NCBI GenBank assembly: GCA_035236585.1
Contig: CP141137.1
Span: 49,932,057 to 49,996,056 of the forward strand
Length of the DNA: 64,000 nt
From: Warburgia ugandensis
Lineage: Eukaryota; Streptophyta; Magnoliopsida; Canellales; Canellaceae
Direction: 5' to 3'
In this document: positions 38,101-51,045 of the stretch, piece by piece
Numbering within the stretch: position 1 is the stretch's first letter
How the letters are laid out: each line of letters begins with the position of its first letter
The notes under the pieces: generated by a model
What the model was told of the DNA's origin: nothing
What the model saw: only the letters and a program-made list of their open reading frames with translations
The model's database searches: none
Program-made: the position numbers and the translations under genes

Positions 38101-39197
38101 TTTTACCTTTCGGATCATTATAAATAAGAAAAATATAAAGTCATCTAGCTTAAAGGGTTGAAAGGCCTATTAATTAATGTTGCAGGTAAATCAATTCCCA
38201 GTATGAAGTTTTTAGTACTGCACTACTATGTACACAATTTAAAGGCACCTGGTTGCTATGAATCCTCCAACTCATGCAAAAAGTGATAGAAATAAGGACA
38301 ACATCACAGCCTGACTTGAGAAATTTTAGGGCATATTTACTGCATCTTTTGTCACAAACAAGCAGCACATTTTTTTTATTTTTTTTTTATTTTCTGTTAA
38401 AATTGGCGTCCTACATTTGGTGATCAACCCATATTCTTATGAAGTTTATGTTGAGTCTTTTAACCATGCTCCATGAGCTTAAGAAGCTTGAGTTGATACT
38501 ATATTTGAAATCATTGAGAGTTTACACCTGCTGATCCCAAGATTTGATATATTTTGCAGGACAATGGTCTTGTGCCCATAGTGGAACCCGAGATTCTTCT
38601 TGATGGAGACCACTCAATTGACAGGACTCTTGAAGTGGCAGAGAAAGTCTGGGCAGAAGTCTTCTTTTACTTGGCTCAGAACAATGTTGCTTTTGAAGGT
38701 ATCCTACTCAAGCCCAGCATGGTAACCCCCGGAGCTGAACATAAGGAGAAAGCCCCTCCAGAGACCATTGCCAAGTATACTCTCACAATGCTGAAGAGGA
38801 GAGTACCGCCTGCTGTTCCTGGAATCATGGTAAACTGACCTGAGAGCTTTTTTTATCATGGATTTGTTGCTTCAATTTCAGTAACTAATGCCTACCTGTA
38901 TGTGTAATTAATATGCAGTTCTTGTCCGGAGGGCAATCAGAAATGGAAGCCACATTAAACCTGAACGCAATGAACCAGAGCCCCAACCCATGGCATGTGT
39001 CTTTTTCATATGCTCGTGCACTTCAGAACACCGTCCTAAAGACATGGCAGGGACGCCCAGAGAACGTGGAAGCCGCAAAGAAGGCACTTTTGTTGCGTGC
39101 CAAGGCGAATTCTCTGGCCCAGCTTGGTCGCTACGCTGCAGAGGGTGAGGGCGAGGACTCCAAGAAAGGAATGTTTGTCAAGGGCTACACCTACTGA
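35158..39197 (+). CDS. FBA3: Fructose-bisphosphate aldolase class I, chloroplastic (FBA3-type), 6 exons
   Basis: Cleaves and condenses fructose-1,6-bisphosphate / dihydroxyacetone phosphate plus glyceraldehyde-3-phosphate; also makes sedoheptulose-1,7-bisphosphate in plastids. Exons 35158-35313, 37208-37477, 37585-37694, 37872-37962, 38560-38829, 38919-39197 join in frame to 391 aa. Residues 1 to about 42 are Ser/Arg-rich with few acids, a typical plastid transit peptide ending near [10 protein letters not shown]. Class I motifs follow: [40 protein letters not shown] (K178), VPIVEPE (E218, E220), [13 protein letters not shown] (Schiff-base lysine K260), FLSGGQSE and C-terminal FVKGYTY. Wording such as [18 protein letters not shown] and [16 protein letters not shown] is nearer, from memory, to Arabidopsis FBA3 (At2g01140) than to FBA1/FBA2. 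Intron 1 (1.9 kb) is the longest. No breaks seen. Confidence 0.96.
36546..36818. repeat. Tandem duplication of 138 bp in aldolase intron 1
   Basis: Units start at 36546 and 36684. Both contain TCAAA(G/T)CATGT, AGACTAGCA/AGGCTAGCA, TAAGATATTT, CCGTACCT and CAG(T)…GTCAGTCCTGATGTTT. Similarity is roughly 75-80 percent, so the duplication is not recent. Confidence 0.8.
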
Positions 39198-41719
39198 TGT
39201 AGGTCATTATGAAGCACCCGCAAAGGGCTGCCCGCTTTTGTCTTAGGTATGTAGAACTAGCTATTAAGAAACAAAGTCAGTTCATATTACCCCGCTAGAG
39301 TGGCTTTTGCGAAACGACTGGTATAATAGGCCTGTTTTTTGTCTGTCGAGATTGTTGTTCTGAGTAATGTAAAATTGCGACGGAGAAACTTCACCTGGGT
39401 TTCAGCAAATGTTTGCTACCATCCCAGGAGAGATTCAATTTCAGTGTAACGAATGAAAAATACTATGTGCCTCTTTTCACATTGATACCATAAAAGGTTT
39501 TTCTTTGATGCAAAGTTCCAGTTCAGGTCAAGAAACTGAACGATGAGAAGCGTGTCTAAGCATGATTTCACATTCAAGGTGTCAACATGCGACCGCTATT
39601 CTTACCGTCCACACAGCAACTGAAACGCGGTTCAAGTATATTTCCTCGGATAATGCTTGAAGCCAAGCAATCGACTCTCCATACTGGTGAATTTCCGATA
39701 TCTCCAGGACTAACACGAACTTGTCTGCAGGTTTGAGTTTTTGACTTTGGTTGGACTGGATGAACTCCCGGCATCGCTTTATATATTCTATTTGGAGCTA
39801 GTTTGAACCTTCGATCTGTTCTGTTATTGTAAAAACTGAACGTCTAAGATTTATAAGCCGACCTCTCCTTTCGGGCAGTGTATGGATTAGCAGTACAGCA
39901 GGGCCCAGAGGTTTGGCGATCCTAACCTCAGTTTCTGGGCCACATTTTAGATGGCTATGCACCAAGGTTCTCGGCTAAAGACTCGGCGAAAGAATGGTTG
40001 TGGCCGAGTATCAACCAGCGGGGGGGTTAAGATGGGCCATTTTCTAAGTCCTCAATGCACCAGAGTTGTCCTGTCTATAATCCATTCCACCACTGTCAAA
40101 AAGATGGCTTGTGGCTCAATGTTAACCAGTTGGTGGAAATTTTCGACAAAATAAACCCCGGTCGGTTGTGCTAAGGAGAGATTCCGAGCCCAAGTGCTCC
40201 GGTTGGTAGCCACATGTTCTAATCCTCTGTGCAATAGGCCATAGATGAATGGTTTGGATCATCAAACTTCTGGGGCCCGCATTTCACCTGCAAAAACAGG
40301 ATCCAATCAGCATCGACTCTCTCGTGCACTTCGAATGTAGCCCTGCGCAAGCTTTCCAGAATCATTCAATTTGACAAAAAAACTGAACTAGACATTGGTT
40401 CCCACTCTCTGCGACAAAACAAAGGGAGAGAGTCCATCAGAGCCGGGGGCCGTGGCAGTGTGCCCAGTGCATGTTAGACCGCAAATAGACTGGTGAGTGA
40501 AGGGATATATTAACAAGTGCCCATCACCATATGGTTGTGGCTGCATGGTTGCTGGATTACATGTGTATAGGTGGAACGCAAATTATCTGTAAGATTGACG
40601 AGGAAATGTAGACTTGATATGTTTCAAAGTTGAAACTATTCTCTGGTGGAGCGTCTGATGGATGAGAATTATATACAACTTCTCCACAGTCGTTGATGTT
40701 TGTAAGCAGTTGCATATTGTTTTCTCAGGCTTCCCATTTTGGGAGCCGAGCCAGGAATCTTAAGGGTCCATAGTAATTAGATCAGTTCAAATTTTGCTGC
40801 ATGCCTCGTCCTCAAACATCTAGCATATAGATTGTTTGGATCATGGAAGAGAATGGTGAAGGTGGGCACATCGAAGTTCGAAAAAAGTCAAAAATTTGAG
40901 AGCAAATTTGAAAATTATAAAAAATCAAACAAAAAGATAATAATACCAACTCATTGAACAACTTCTTAAGCATAAAGTTTTATTATTATAGACAAACGAA
41001 ACATCATATTGTAGATAATAATTCTCTTTATTAGGAGATAAGGGTGGGGAACAAGAATTATAAAGTAGATTATCATATATTTTTTGGAGAAAATTATTCG
41101 TAGATAAACTTGATGCTTGGGGTAGAAATTCATAAGAAAGGAAAGGGTCCCATAAGCTTATGTGCTCTTGAGAGTGAGAAAGAGTCTAAGCACTATTTTT
41201 CATGCACAGTGAAACCTTTTTCCTGAAAATTTAAGCTATTCATCATGCTTAAACAGCTTAAATAGGTTGCTAATATAATTTCATATTCATTTAATGCTTT
41301 TAGCCTACACTTCATGAGCAGAAAATAGTGGCTATCTATTTTTATTAATTTTTACAAAGGCCCAAAACAAACAGTTAAAATCATTCAAATACACTGATTT
41401 CTAATGAATTATCTATTCTTGGAACAAAGAACATGATCAATGGCCTAGATATACAATAACTCATCATGTATGAGAAAAGAAGGATGTGAAACCGCCGCTA
41501 TTTTTTATACACGTTAATAACCTTTTTTATCCACTTTCCGGCGCTTTGAATTATCTATTACAGCCATCAATTAGTTTTTGACGTAGCTATAAACCGCAGC
41601 AAATTTTGGAAACATTATATATACATATGCCAGCAGTCATTTTTAACCACAATATTAGTATTGTTTAACAAAAGCAGTTTAACTAGGATTATATTCCCAA
41701 TTATTTTTTTTGCACGTGT
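39198..41719. other. Aldolase 3' region and intergenic DNA
   Basis: The aldolase 3' untranslated region probably ends within the first 300 bp. The remaining 2.2 kb has only short open frames and no recognised repeat or gene. Confidence 0.45.
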
Positions 41720-41737
41720 ACCTCTTTACTTTTGGTG

Positions 41738-41923
41738 ACCTTGAGGTCACGGGTTCAAGGCGTAGAAACAGCCTCTTGTAAAAATATAAGGTAAAACTGT
41801 ATACTGTAAGCTCTTGTGGTCCGCCCCTTCCTTGGACTCCGTATGGGCAGGAGCTTCTTGCACCGGGGCTACCGTTTTGCTAGATGGGGAGCCTTGGCGC
41901 AGAGGTAAAAAAAAAGAAAAAGA
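41738..41923 (+). mobile_element. Order-swapped (permuted) Au-type SINE
   Basis: Between perfect 18-bp duplications ACCTCTTTACTTTTGGTG (41720-41737, 41924-41941) the SINE starts in its middle (ACCTTGAGGTCACGGGTTC), runs through GGAGCTTCTTGCACCGGGGC to its usual 3' end, and is then followed by the family's own 5' head (GGGGAGCCTTGGCGCAGAGG) and an A-rich tail. The head therefore lies after the tail. Confidence 0.85.
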
Positions 41924-42057
41924 ACCTCTTTACTTTTGGTGTCGAGTTTTTTCCTTCTCTATTTGATGCATCGACTAGATCTAATTTTAGTAAACTACAT
42001 GCATACCTCAGCAAACGAAGAACAAGTTTAACAGTTCAATGCAGAGAAAGTTACATA

Positions 42058-42135
42058 AAGGGCAGTTCTGGTGCACGAAGCTCCTGCCTATGCGGGGTCC
42101 AGGGAAGGGACGGACCACAAGGGCCTATAATAGGC
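42058..42135 (-). mobile_element. Au-type SINE, 5'-truncated
   Basis: On + it reads AGGGCAGTTCTGGTGCACG, GGGGTCCAGGGAAGGGACGG and CCACAAGGGCCTATAATAGG, the 3' end of the family. A 9-bp repeat AGTTACATA (42049-42057, 42136-42144) flanks it. Confidence 0.82.
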
Positions 42136-42144
42136 AGTTACATA

Positions 42145-42978
42145 CATACAGTAATTGAAAGGCTAGAACCTTTCAAGGGAAGAATGCAGGAGTATGTAAC
42201 ATATTTGGCCCTATCTAAAGGCACAACAACAAAGATCCAGGAGACATTTCAGAGACATCATCCCCTCGCCATCACCAGTTTCTCTAGGATCAATCAGCAC
42301 AGAAACATCATCCGCTGGCCATTACATCACCAGCCTCTCTAGGATCAATCAGGACAGAAACAACCATAGAGGGAACAGAACTGTTACCTTGGGAGTTGCC
42401 ATCCCTTGCACCTATCCTAGCATGTTCCTCCTTTATTTTGAGGACAGATCCAACAAATGGTATCAGTGGTTGATATAGAATCCTTCTGTTCTTGTTGTTG
42501 GGATGAGCTGAATTAGTAGGGTGCCCTGTAGAAGGGTTGACAACTGAGGCTGCTAGAATAATGGAACCTTTCACAACCCAAACTGGAACACTTCAGTCCA
42601 TATACCAGAACTAAATACAGATCCTAAGAAAAGATGGACAGAACAAATTTACTAGCTACTACCAGGCACGAGGAAAGTATTGCAAAAGCAAAGAGTATAA
42701 GGTACAATTACTGTAACAAGGTATTCAATTATGTCCACTTCAGCATTGCAGCTAAATAGCAGGACATGCGAAATCATATAATCCAACTGTTGCCCAGAAA
42801 CAAAAAGAGCCTGTGAAAGTGGGTCTCTCCTTTCTAGCCATGTCTCAATGTCAGTTAAATGACAATGTTTAGAAACCACAAATTGCTATGATTTATTTCT
42901 TTCAACTAACAGAAGGTGCAACTTTTTCAGGTAAATGTCAGAACTGTAACAACTTCACCCAACTTTCAACCAGAAAAT
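42145..42978. other. Unrecognised DNA left of the Gypsy element
   Basis: Contains two adjacent similar blocks (CTCTAGGATCAATCAGCAC and CTCTAGGATCAATCAGGAC near 42290 and 42340), a short local duplication. No gene domain is seen. Confidence 0.4.
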
Positions 42979-42983
42979 GTTTC

Positions 42984-43393
42984 TGATAGAAATCTGGATA
43001 CGAATTCAATTTCACAACAATACAACACAGAGTTTCAATTACACTCAGACAGAAAAAATGATGCAGAACTCTGTAGGTCCTGCTCTGTATACTAGGTTCT
43101 GAACTTTTACAATTGCCGGAATACTTTTCTATTTCTTACAACTTCTAGCTTTCAAGGAGCTAGAGCCTCCACTTCAGTCTTTTCCAAAAACTCCCTTCTT
43201 TCTGTTCTCCCCCTCTTCTTATGCCCCCCCCCCTCCCTCCTTCCATTCGTAACAACCTTTTGATTTAACCAACAGAGTAACTGCCTCTACAGCTGGTAAA
43301 CCAATATAACTGTCTGTCGTTTATTTTTGTTTTTTACTTCTTCTTGTGTAATAACTGCCAAATCTCTTTTCTTTAGGTTCTGTTGATGTAACA
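42984..43393 (-). repeat. 3' LTR of the Gypsy element (410 bp)
   Basis: Starts TGATAGAAATCTGG and ends TTGATGTAACA on +. About 97 percent like the partner LTR at 48053-48460. Next to it, on the - strand, a G-rich polypurine tract precedes the LTR. Confidence 0.93.
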
Positions 43394-46300
43394 ATACCCC
43401 CCCTATCAGATGCACCTTGTCCTCAAGGTGGAAGTCAGGGAATTGCCTGAGAATGTCCTCCAATGGCTCCCATGTGCTGTCATGGTCTGGACGATTTTCC
43501 CACTAAATCAGTACTTCGTATTGTCCATTAGTAGCCTGCCTAATCTCTTTGATGTCTGCGGGGTATGCATTCACTTCCAACTCGTCAATCAAGGTCTGTG
43601 GTATGGGTTGAGGCTTTATAGTAGGTTCACTAGCTGGTTTAAGTTGGGATACATGAAAAACAGTATGGATTTTAGACTGTGGTGGGAGCTCTAATTTATA
43701 AGCTACTTGTCCAACCTTTTCTAGGACAGCATAAGGGCCATAATAACGGGGTCGTAGTTTCTCATTGGACTTTGCTGATAGGGATTTGAAACGATAAGGT
43801 TGGAGCTTCAAATAGACACAGTCTCCTGGTTGGAAATGGAGAGGACGTCTATGTATATCCGCCTGTCTTTTCATCTTCAATTGAGCTGCCTCTAAATTGT
43901 TCTTGAGTTCACTTAGAATAGAATCACGTTTAGCCATTTGTTGATTAACCTCCTCCACCAATGACTCTCCCCCTGTAAAAGTCAGCAACTTGGGTGGTTC
44001 TCTTCCATATAGAGCTTGGAATGGAGTCATTCCTGCTAAATGTTGGTAAGTGGTATTGTACCAATATTCTGCCCAACAGATCCATTTTGGCCAGGACTTT
44101 GGTTTGTTACCACTAAAACATCGCAAATAGGTTCCCAAGCATCTATTTACCACTTCTGTCTGTCCATCCGTTTGCGGATGATATGAAGAACTCATCTTGA
44201 GGGCAGTGCCTGCCTGTTTAAACAGCTCAGTCTAGAATTGGCTGATAAAAACTCTATCTCTGTCAGATATAATAGACTTAGGATAACCGTGTAGTCGAAC
44301 TACTTTTGTTGAAGAGGTTGGCTACCTCTTTGGCTGTGTATGGATGACTGAGTAGAATGAAATGGCTGTACTTAGATAAGCGATAAACAACTACTAACAC
44401 CGTGTCATACCCATGAGCTCTAGGTAACTCACTGATGAAATCCATGGATAGGTCACTCCAAACTTCCTGGGGAATGGGAAGAGGGTGAAGAGGACCTGCT
44501 GGTTTAATAGCCATTTATTTGTTTCTTTAATAGACATCACAATTGGATACGAAATTTTGAATATCATGCCACATTCTTTCCCAATGAAATACCTGGGATA
44601 TGCGTTTATAAGTACATGTAATCCCTAAATGCCCTCCTGGAGTGGAATGGAATTCTTGCAAGTAGGCCGGAATGCGAGATGAAGATCTTGGGATAACCAG
44701 CTTCCCATGAAATAGTAAAAGGCCTCTTTTGTGTGTATACCTTGGTTGGCTATCTGGATCTGCCAATATGTCTTGAGTAATATGATGAATGTGAGGATCG
44801 TGTTGTACTTCAGCAGTTAAAGAATCCAAATCATCACATCAAACAATGGATAGGGCAAGATACTGTAATAAAAGGTCGTCCTCTTTATTAAGCTGTGATC
44901 CACCATTGGTCGTTTCTTCCTCCTTTGTTTTGCTATTTGCATTGTTGAGGGTGGTATACTCCTGTCTCCTAGATAATGCATCCGCTACTCGATTTTCTGA
45001 TCCTTGCTTATATTGAATGACAAAGTCATAGCCAATGAGTTTAGTCAGCCACTTTTGCTGTTCTTCATTTAATAATTGTTGATCCATGAAGAACTTTAAA
45101 CTTTTCTGGTCAGTATGAATGATGAATTTTCTGCCCATGAGGTAGTGTCTCCATCTCTGTACTGCCAGCACTATAGCCATCAATTCTCTTTCATAAACTG
45201 ATTTGGATTGTGATTGGAGAGAGAGAGACTGGCTGAAGAAGGCAATTGGTCTACCCTCTTACATGAGGACAGCACCAATCCCTTTTCTGGATGCATCCGT
45301 TTCCAGCATAAAGATTTTTGAAAAATCGGGTATGGCTAATACAGGAACCTCTATCATGGCTTTTTTCAATGTTTCAAATGCCTCCTGACTTTTTCTAGTC
45401 CAACCGAAGCCATCTTTCTTGAGTAATCTAGTTAATGGAGCAGCAATGATTCCATAGTTTCTGACAAACCTTCTATAATATCCCGTGAGACCCAAAAATC
45501 CACGCAGCGCCTTGGCGTCTTTTGGTCTGGGCCATGATAACATACATACTATCTTGGACTTGTCAGCTTCGACCCCTTTGTCAGATATAATATGTCCTCA
45601 GTATTTCAAAGAAAGTTGTGCAAAGGAACATTTCTTTCTATTGGAAATAAGCTTATGTTCATCCAACAATTTTAGGATAATAACAATATGCTCCAAGTGA
45701 AGAGAAAGAGTTATGCTATATATCAAAATATCATCAAAGAAAACCAATACAAATTTGCGGAGATGGGGACGAAATACCTCGTTCATCAATGCCTGAAAAG
45801 TAGCCAGTGCATTGGTTAGCCCAAAAGGCATAACCAAAAATTCATAGTGCCCTTCATGAGTTCGAAAGGCAGTTTTTGCTATGTCTTCGTCTTTGATTTG
45901 AATCTGATAGTAGCCTGATTTTAAATTCAGCTTTGAAAAAATGGTAGCACCACCCAATTCATCCAGCAATTCATCTATGGTTGGGATCGGAAATTTGTCA
46001 GGCACTGTCACTTTATTTAAAGCCCTATAGTCCACACAAAACCTCCAACTTCCATCTTTCTTCTTGACCAAAAGCACAGGACTCGAAAAAGGGCTCTTGC
46101 TAGGTCTAATGATGCCTAAATTCAACATTTCCTTGATAATTTTCTCAATTTCATCTTTCTGTACATGCGGATATCGATATGGCCTACTATGAGGAGGTTG
46201 AGTTCCTTCGACCAGCCTAATGGCATGATCATGAGAACGTGCCACTGGCAGTCCCATAGGCTGATCAAATACATGTAGAAACTGCTGTAAGATAGAGTCG

Positions 46301-48028
46301 GTGACTGCTCTGTCCTCCTCTTGGGGATGGCGTTTACTCACTTCCATGCCTTTATATTCAATCATACAACCAAATTCTACCCTCGACATGACTCGAAGAA
46401 TCGATTTGAAAGATGCTAAAGAACAAGAAAGAGTTGGGTCCCCATTCAAGATGATCTGCCGATTGTCTATTTGGAAACGCATGGTCAGATCACGGAAATT
46501 TGCAAAGATATCTCCCAAAGATCCCAGCCATTTGATCCCCAACACCATATCTGCTCCCCCTAGATCAAAAAGATGAAAATCTTGGATCACCATTACCCCT
46601 GGTATCTGTAATCGTACCTCTCTACAGACGACTTCTCCTTGGATGCAGTGGCCACCTCCCACTTGCACTCCAAATCGGTGCGATCTATCCGCTGCTAGCC
46701 CCAGATCCTTGACTAGCTGGGTAGAGACGAAGTTGTGGGAAGCCCCACTGTTGATCAACACTATCACTTCCTTGCCTTCAGTCGTACCCTTTAATTTCAT
46801 TGTTCTACCAGATGTAAACCCCGAGATCGAGTTTAAAGATAGTTCCAACTCGTTGTTTTCTCATTCCTCGGGTTTTTCCACCTCTGCTAGACGGAAAGAG
46901 AAGTTCTCCATCTCATCTTCCTCGTCACCTGCAAGTAGGAGCACTTGCAATAGACGGTTTTTACATCGGTGCCTTGGTTGATATTTTTCGTCATAGCGGT
47001 AGCATAACCCTTGTGCTCTTCGGTGCTGCAGCTCGAACTCGGTGAGCCTCCTAAGATGTCCCCTTTTTCCGACGGTTTGTTCGATGGACGGCCTTTCCCA
47101 ATCATTTTCCAGCCGAGAAACCTTGGCCCAATCCGAGTGGGAGAGGACGATAGGCCAATTACGGAACTACCCTGAGAACCCCCTTCGGTTGAAGCATTCT
47201 TGGAGTGGGCTTAGAAGGGCCCCGATGTTCTTGGCCCACCATCGTTTCTTACTGGGCGGGCCCGTATCTGGTCCAACACCTGGTTCTTCTCTTCTATCTT
47301 TTGGGCCAGCTCCATCATCCCAGACAAAGTTGTGAGCCTGAAGATTTTTATCTCCGCCCTAATATCCTCCCGGAGCCCATTCAAGAAGGCTCCTCTCATC
47401 ACCTCGTCAGAAAGATTTCCCAGGTGGCCGGAGAGCAACTCGAAGGACCGGAGGTACTTGTGCACACTGCTGCTCTGCTTCAGGCCCAAGAGGGCTTCAT
47501 AGTCGTCTTTCGATTGGGATGATCGGAAACGCCATAGCAGAGAAGATCTGAAAGATTCCCAAGATCGGAATGGAGTGCGGTTCTCTGCCCACAAGAACCA
47601 GTGGAGTGCATCTCCTTCTAAGCAGATGGAAGCTGCCGGAATCTTCTCATAGTCAGCGATTCCATTTACCTGGAAGTACCGTTCCACCCAGCACAGCCAA
47701 CCGTATGGTTCTTGGCCATCGAACACTGGTAAATCTAGTCTCCGACCGTGCCAATCTTGGTGATAGTGGGGTCCTGACTGAAAAGGGCTTCGTTTGGGGT
47801 TTTCCAATGGTTCCCCCATCTCTGGGTTCCGGTGGCTACTCGTACCTTCACCCGGTAACTCCTTGTTCTTGATCCATTCTCTGATTTCGACTAGGTATTC
47901 TCCCAGTGCACCTACATTGGTTTGCAATCTCCCCAATTGCTCCCTCATGTCTCCTATTTCGCCTCTCACTCCTTCTATCTCTTTCTCCATGCTTTCTGTT
48001 CTTTCCATCCTGGTTCTAACCATTCCCT

Positions 48029-48052
48029 GGTTCGAACCGGCTCTGATACCAT
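48029..48052 (-). other. Primer-binding site of the Gypsy element
   Basis: Read on the - strand, TGGTATCAGAGCCGG lies 1-3 bases inside the 5' LTR. It matches the 3' end of initiator tRNA-Met, the common primer of plant LTR elements. Confidence 0.85.
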
Positions 48053-48460
48053 TGATAGAAATCTAGATTCGAATTCAATTTCACAACAATACAACACAGA
48101 GTTTCAATTACGCTCAGACAGAAAAAATGATGCAGAACTCTGTAGGTCCTGCTCTGTATACTAGGTTCTGAACTTTTACAATTGCCGGAATACTCTTCTA
48201 TTTCTTACAACTTCTAGCTTTCGAGGAGCTAGAGCCTCCACTTCAGTCTTTTCCAAAAACTCCCTTCTTTCTGTTCTCCCCCTCTTCTTATGTCCCCCAC
48301 CTCCTTCTTCCATTCGTAACAACCTTTTGATTTAACCAACAGCATAACTGCCTCTACAGCTGGTAAACCAATATAACTGTCTGTTGTTTATTTTTGTTCT
48401 TTACTTCTTCTTGTGTAATAACTGCCAAATCTCTTTTCTTTAGGTTCTGTTGATGTAACA
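48053..48460 (-). repeat. 5' LTR of the Gypsy element (408 bp)
   Basis: Same TG...CA ends as the partner LTR, followed by target duplication GTTTC at 48461-48465. Small indels in a C-rich tract account for the length difference. Confidence 0.93.
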
Positions 48461-48465
48461 GTTTC

Positions 48466-50950
48466 TATGTGTCATATTCCATCAAGTGAGAGATTAAAAA
48501 GGAGGTGATAAATATGCACACAATGAACCCAGGACCTAAAAGAATGGCATAAGTAGATCTGACGTGAGGACCTATCAAAATCAGATCCCCACCAATCCCC
48601 AATGCTCTAGAAATGTAGAGACGTGACTGCAAGGAGGATAGTTTGAGCTTGCTGGCAAACTATCATCCACCAAAAGTAGCTCATATACATTATCAGCAAA
48701 CAAGTTTGCCAGGGAGACTTTGTTATTTGGATGATAATTTGAGCAGAAGGTTAATTCCAGGAAAATGATGATATGGAAACTAGAGTTTACAATGGAATAG
48801 GGCACTAAATGATTAATGGCTACTCCTGCAATACGAGAACATGAAAATTGTGATAGGAGCAATTCCATGACGAACACTGCTCCAGGAACTGACAGTGGTG
48901 CAACGAAACTGGTTTAAGGCTTATGAAGAATCTTAATAGGAGCAATAGACAAACTGATACGATGAAATACACGGTAGATTCCATCAAGTGAGAGACACCA
49001 GAAGAAATAAAGAATTAGGCTCAGTTGGAATAGCAAGGAAGGTCGAAACTCCTTAATTCCTAATAACGCATCATCATTCTTAGAAAAAAAAAAGAAAAAG
49101 GAATGATTGAGAAGGTACTGGCAAACAAAGACATCTCGCAAACTATTATAGACAAAAGAAAAAGAATTGACTGGTATATGGAACTGAACTGCAAAAACAT
49201 GCACTTGCTGAAGCAACCAGACATGGCAACTGCAAACTGCTAGGTAACAGAATAGAAAGGAGCCATTCGTCTCTAACCTCAGTTGCATCTCATTCTTATT
49301 GGGCAAATGGACTCCAAAAGAGAGAAACAAGGTGATTATTAGAATCAAATCCCAAAGAATATCAACGGATATTTGACAACTGACTACAATGACCAAGACT
49401 GAAAAAACGTCATGCAGACCATTTTTTCAATTCTACCCTTGCATATTGTCAAGTATGTTACATACCCCTGTGTACTTCCTTTCAATGAGACTCCAACCTC
49501 TGTTAAAACTCCCAGCCCTCTTTGCCACTCTAACCCCCAAAAGTTACATATATATACAGTAATTGAAACACAAGGCATAAAGGGAGAACAGAGATAAGCC
49601 ATGTATGCCGCAAGTTTAGATCGATGCAATTAATGTTCAGATCATATAATACAGATTCAGCGGATCAAACTTGCAGTTTATCTCTCATTTTAATTTGTTT
49701 GACCAGTACACGGGATATATTAGATTATTTGGATCTGTTGACAGCCTGTTAGCAATGAGTTATTTTACAATGTCCCAAGTTTAGTCTAAATTAATTGAAG
49801 TCATTCCAGGTCTCAATATCCAAGCAGAGAAAGATCTGCAAGATTAAATAAGTAAGTTGTGACATGTGCAGGAGATTGTTTGGTTTCACCTTCTACTTTT
49901 ATGGATTACTTTCGGCATTATCAAGTATTGCCATCTAAAGGAGTATCCTCTGGATGTGAAAAAACTGAAAGAATGTTACGTTAGGTATTAATCTCTAAAT
50001 AGCATTTCTAGCCATCATAATTATACTGTTCTGAATTATAGAAATGGAAGTAATTTGAGCATATTTTACACACATCTCATGAAGAACTCTAAATGTATTT
50101 CCAAACGATCATGTTAAGAAAATAGTAGAGCATATCTAACATTTGACTAACAATGGGAGTAACTGAAGGAACTGTCACTTGCGTGTTGGTTACTCACCTC
50201 CTTGAAGTTTGAATACCTACATGTCAGGAGTTGTGCAGGTATTTCTCACATCACCAATGACAACAAGGCATTGCAGCTTGGTCCTTAGGCAAGGCAAAGG
50301 CTAAAACAAGGAATTTTCCTCATACAAGAATGCATATTAACATTAACTGTGCCATGATTCATGAGTGACATTTCGTCATAATTCCAGCAATCAATTATTC
50401 AAAATCCAAGACAACTAGAAGGCTTTAGAATATATCAGATGATGATAATTTGTCCATCTCCACTATGTTTCCCAAAGTACATAACAAATCACATTAAGAG
50501 AAACAGAGAGAGAAAGAGGAAGAAGAGGGAACACGCTGATCAGTACCTACTAAAAATGTCGTGAGGAGAAGCTCTCGCAGGAGAAATAATGAGATGATGT
50601 TAACCTGTGAACAGCTAAACCTCTAAAACTGAAACAAGCATAATTATGGTTAGTATCTGCAATAACATTTATTTAAATACATAGTTGTGTGCAAATCACT
50701 AATCCAAGCATATGATATGTACAGGTACCAGATCTGATCTTACCGCAACAGATATCCAATCAACAATGCTCCATGGATTTAGGAGAAAGAGATCTGAACT
50801 ATTATATGCTTCTTTTGGTCCATAGACCTCATAAAATGCAAACAAAGGTAGTTAAGGCAAATGGTATACTGACTTAATATTGAAATAATAATACATGCTT
50901 CTTTTTGTGGAGTCTACAAGGTACTGACACTTCGGTTTCCTATTTTCGCT
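48466..50950. other. Unrecognised intergenic DNA
   Basis: No gene or complete element recognised. The phrase ATTCCATCAAGTGAGAGA occurs twice (about 48477 and 48976). A short segment near 49466-49490 is similar to the opposite strand of 42160-42200. Confidence 0.4.
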
Positions 50951-50960
50951 TGAAAAATAA

Positions 50961-51045
50961 AAAAGGGCAACCTGGTGCACCAAGCTCCCACATATGCAGG
51001 GTCTGGAGAAGGGGTGGACCACAAAGTGTCTAGAGTACACAGTAC
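50961..51045 (-). mobile_element. Au-type SINE fragment
   Basis: + strand reads AAGGGCAACCTGGTGCACC, AAGCTCCCACATATGCAGGG, GTCTGGAGAAGGGGTGGACC and CACAAAGTGTCTAGAGTACA: the SINE 3' half. The 5' half is absent. Confidence 0.78.

Larger units (their letters stand above)
42984..48460 (-). mobile_element. Ty3/Gypsy chromovirus retrotransposon (Reina-like), both LTRs present, broken
   Basis: About 5.48 kb between exact 5-bp target duplications GTTTC. On the - strand the order is 5' LTR, primer-binding site, gag (about 47.2-48.0 kb), then pol in the order protease, reverse transcriptase, RNase H, integrase (about 43.5-46.9 kb), a chromodomain-like end, polypurine tract and 3' LTR. This Ty3/Gypsy order with a C-terminal chromodomain and short LTRs suggests the Reina lineage. 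It looks structurally whole but is broken in coding terms, with roughly five to ten interruptions. The LTRs differ at about a dozen of 410 positions, suggesting an age of the order of one to a few million years, depending on the host's rate. Confidence 0.93.

Noticed and set aside
49412-49629. Open frames around 49.4-49.6 kb and a short similarity to 42.16-42.20 kb on the opposite strand
   Set aside because: The shared segment is only about 40 bp and does not define an element; frames lack any motif.
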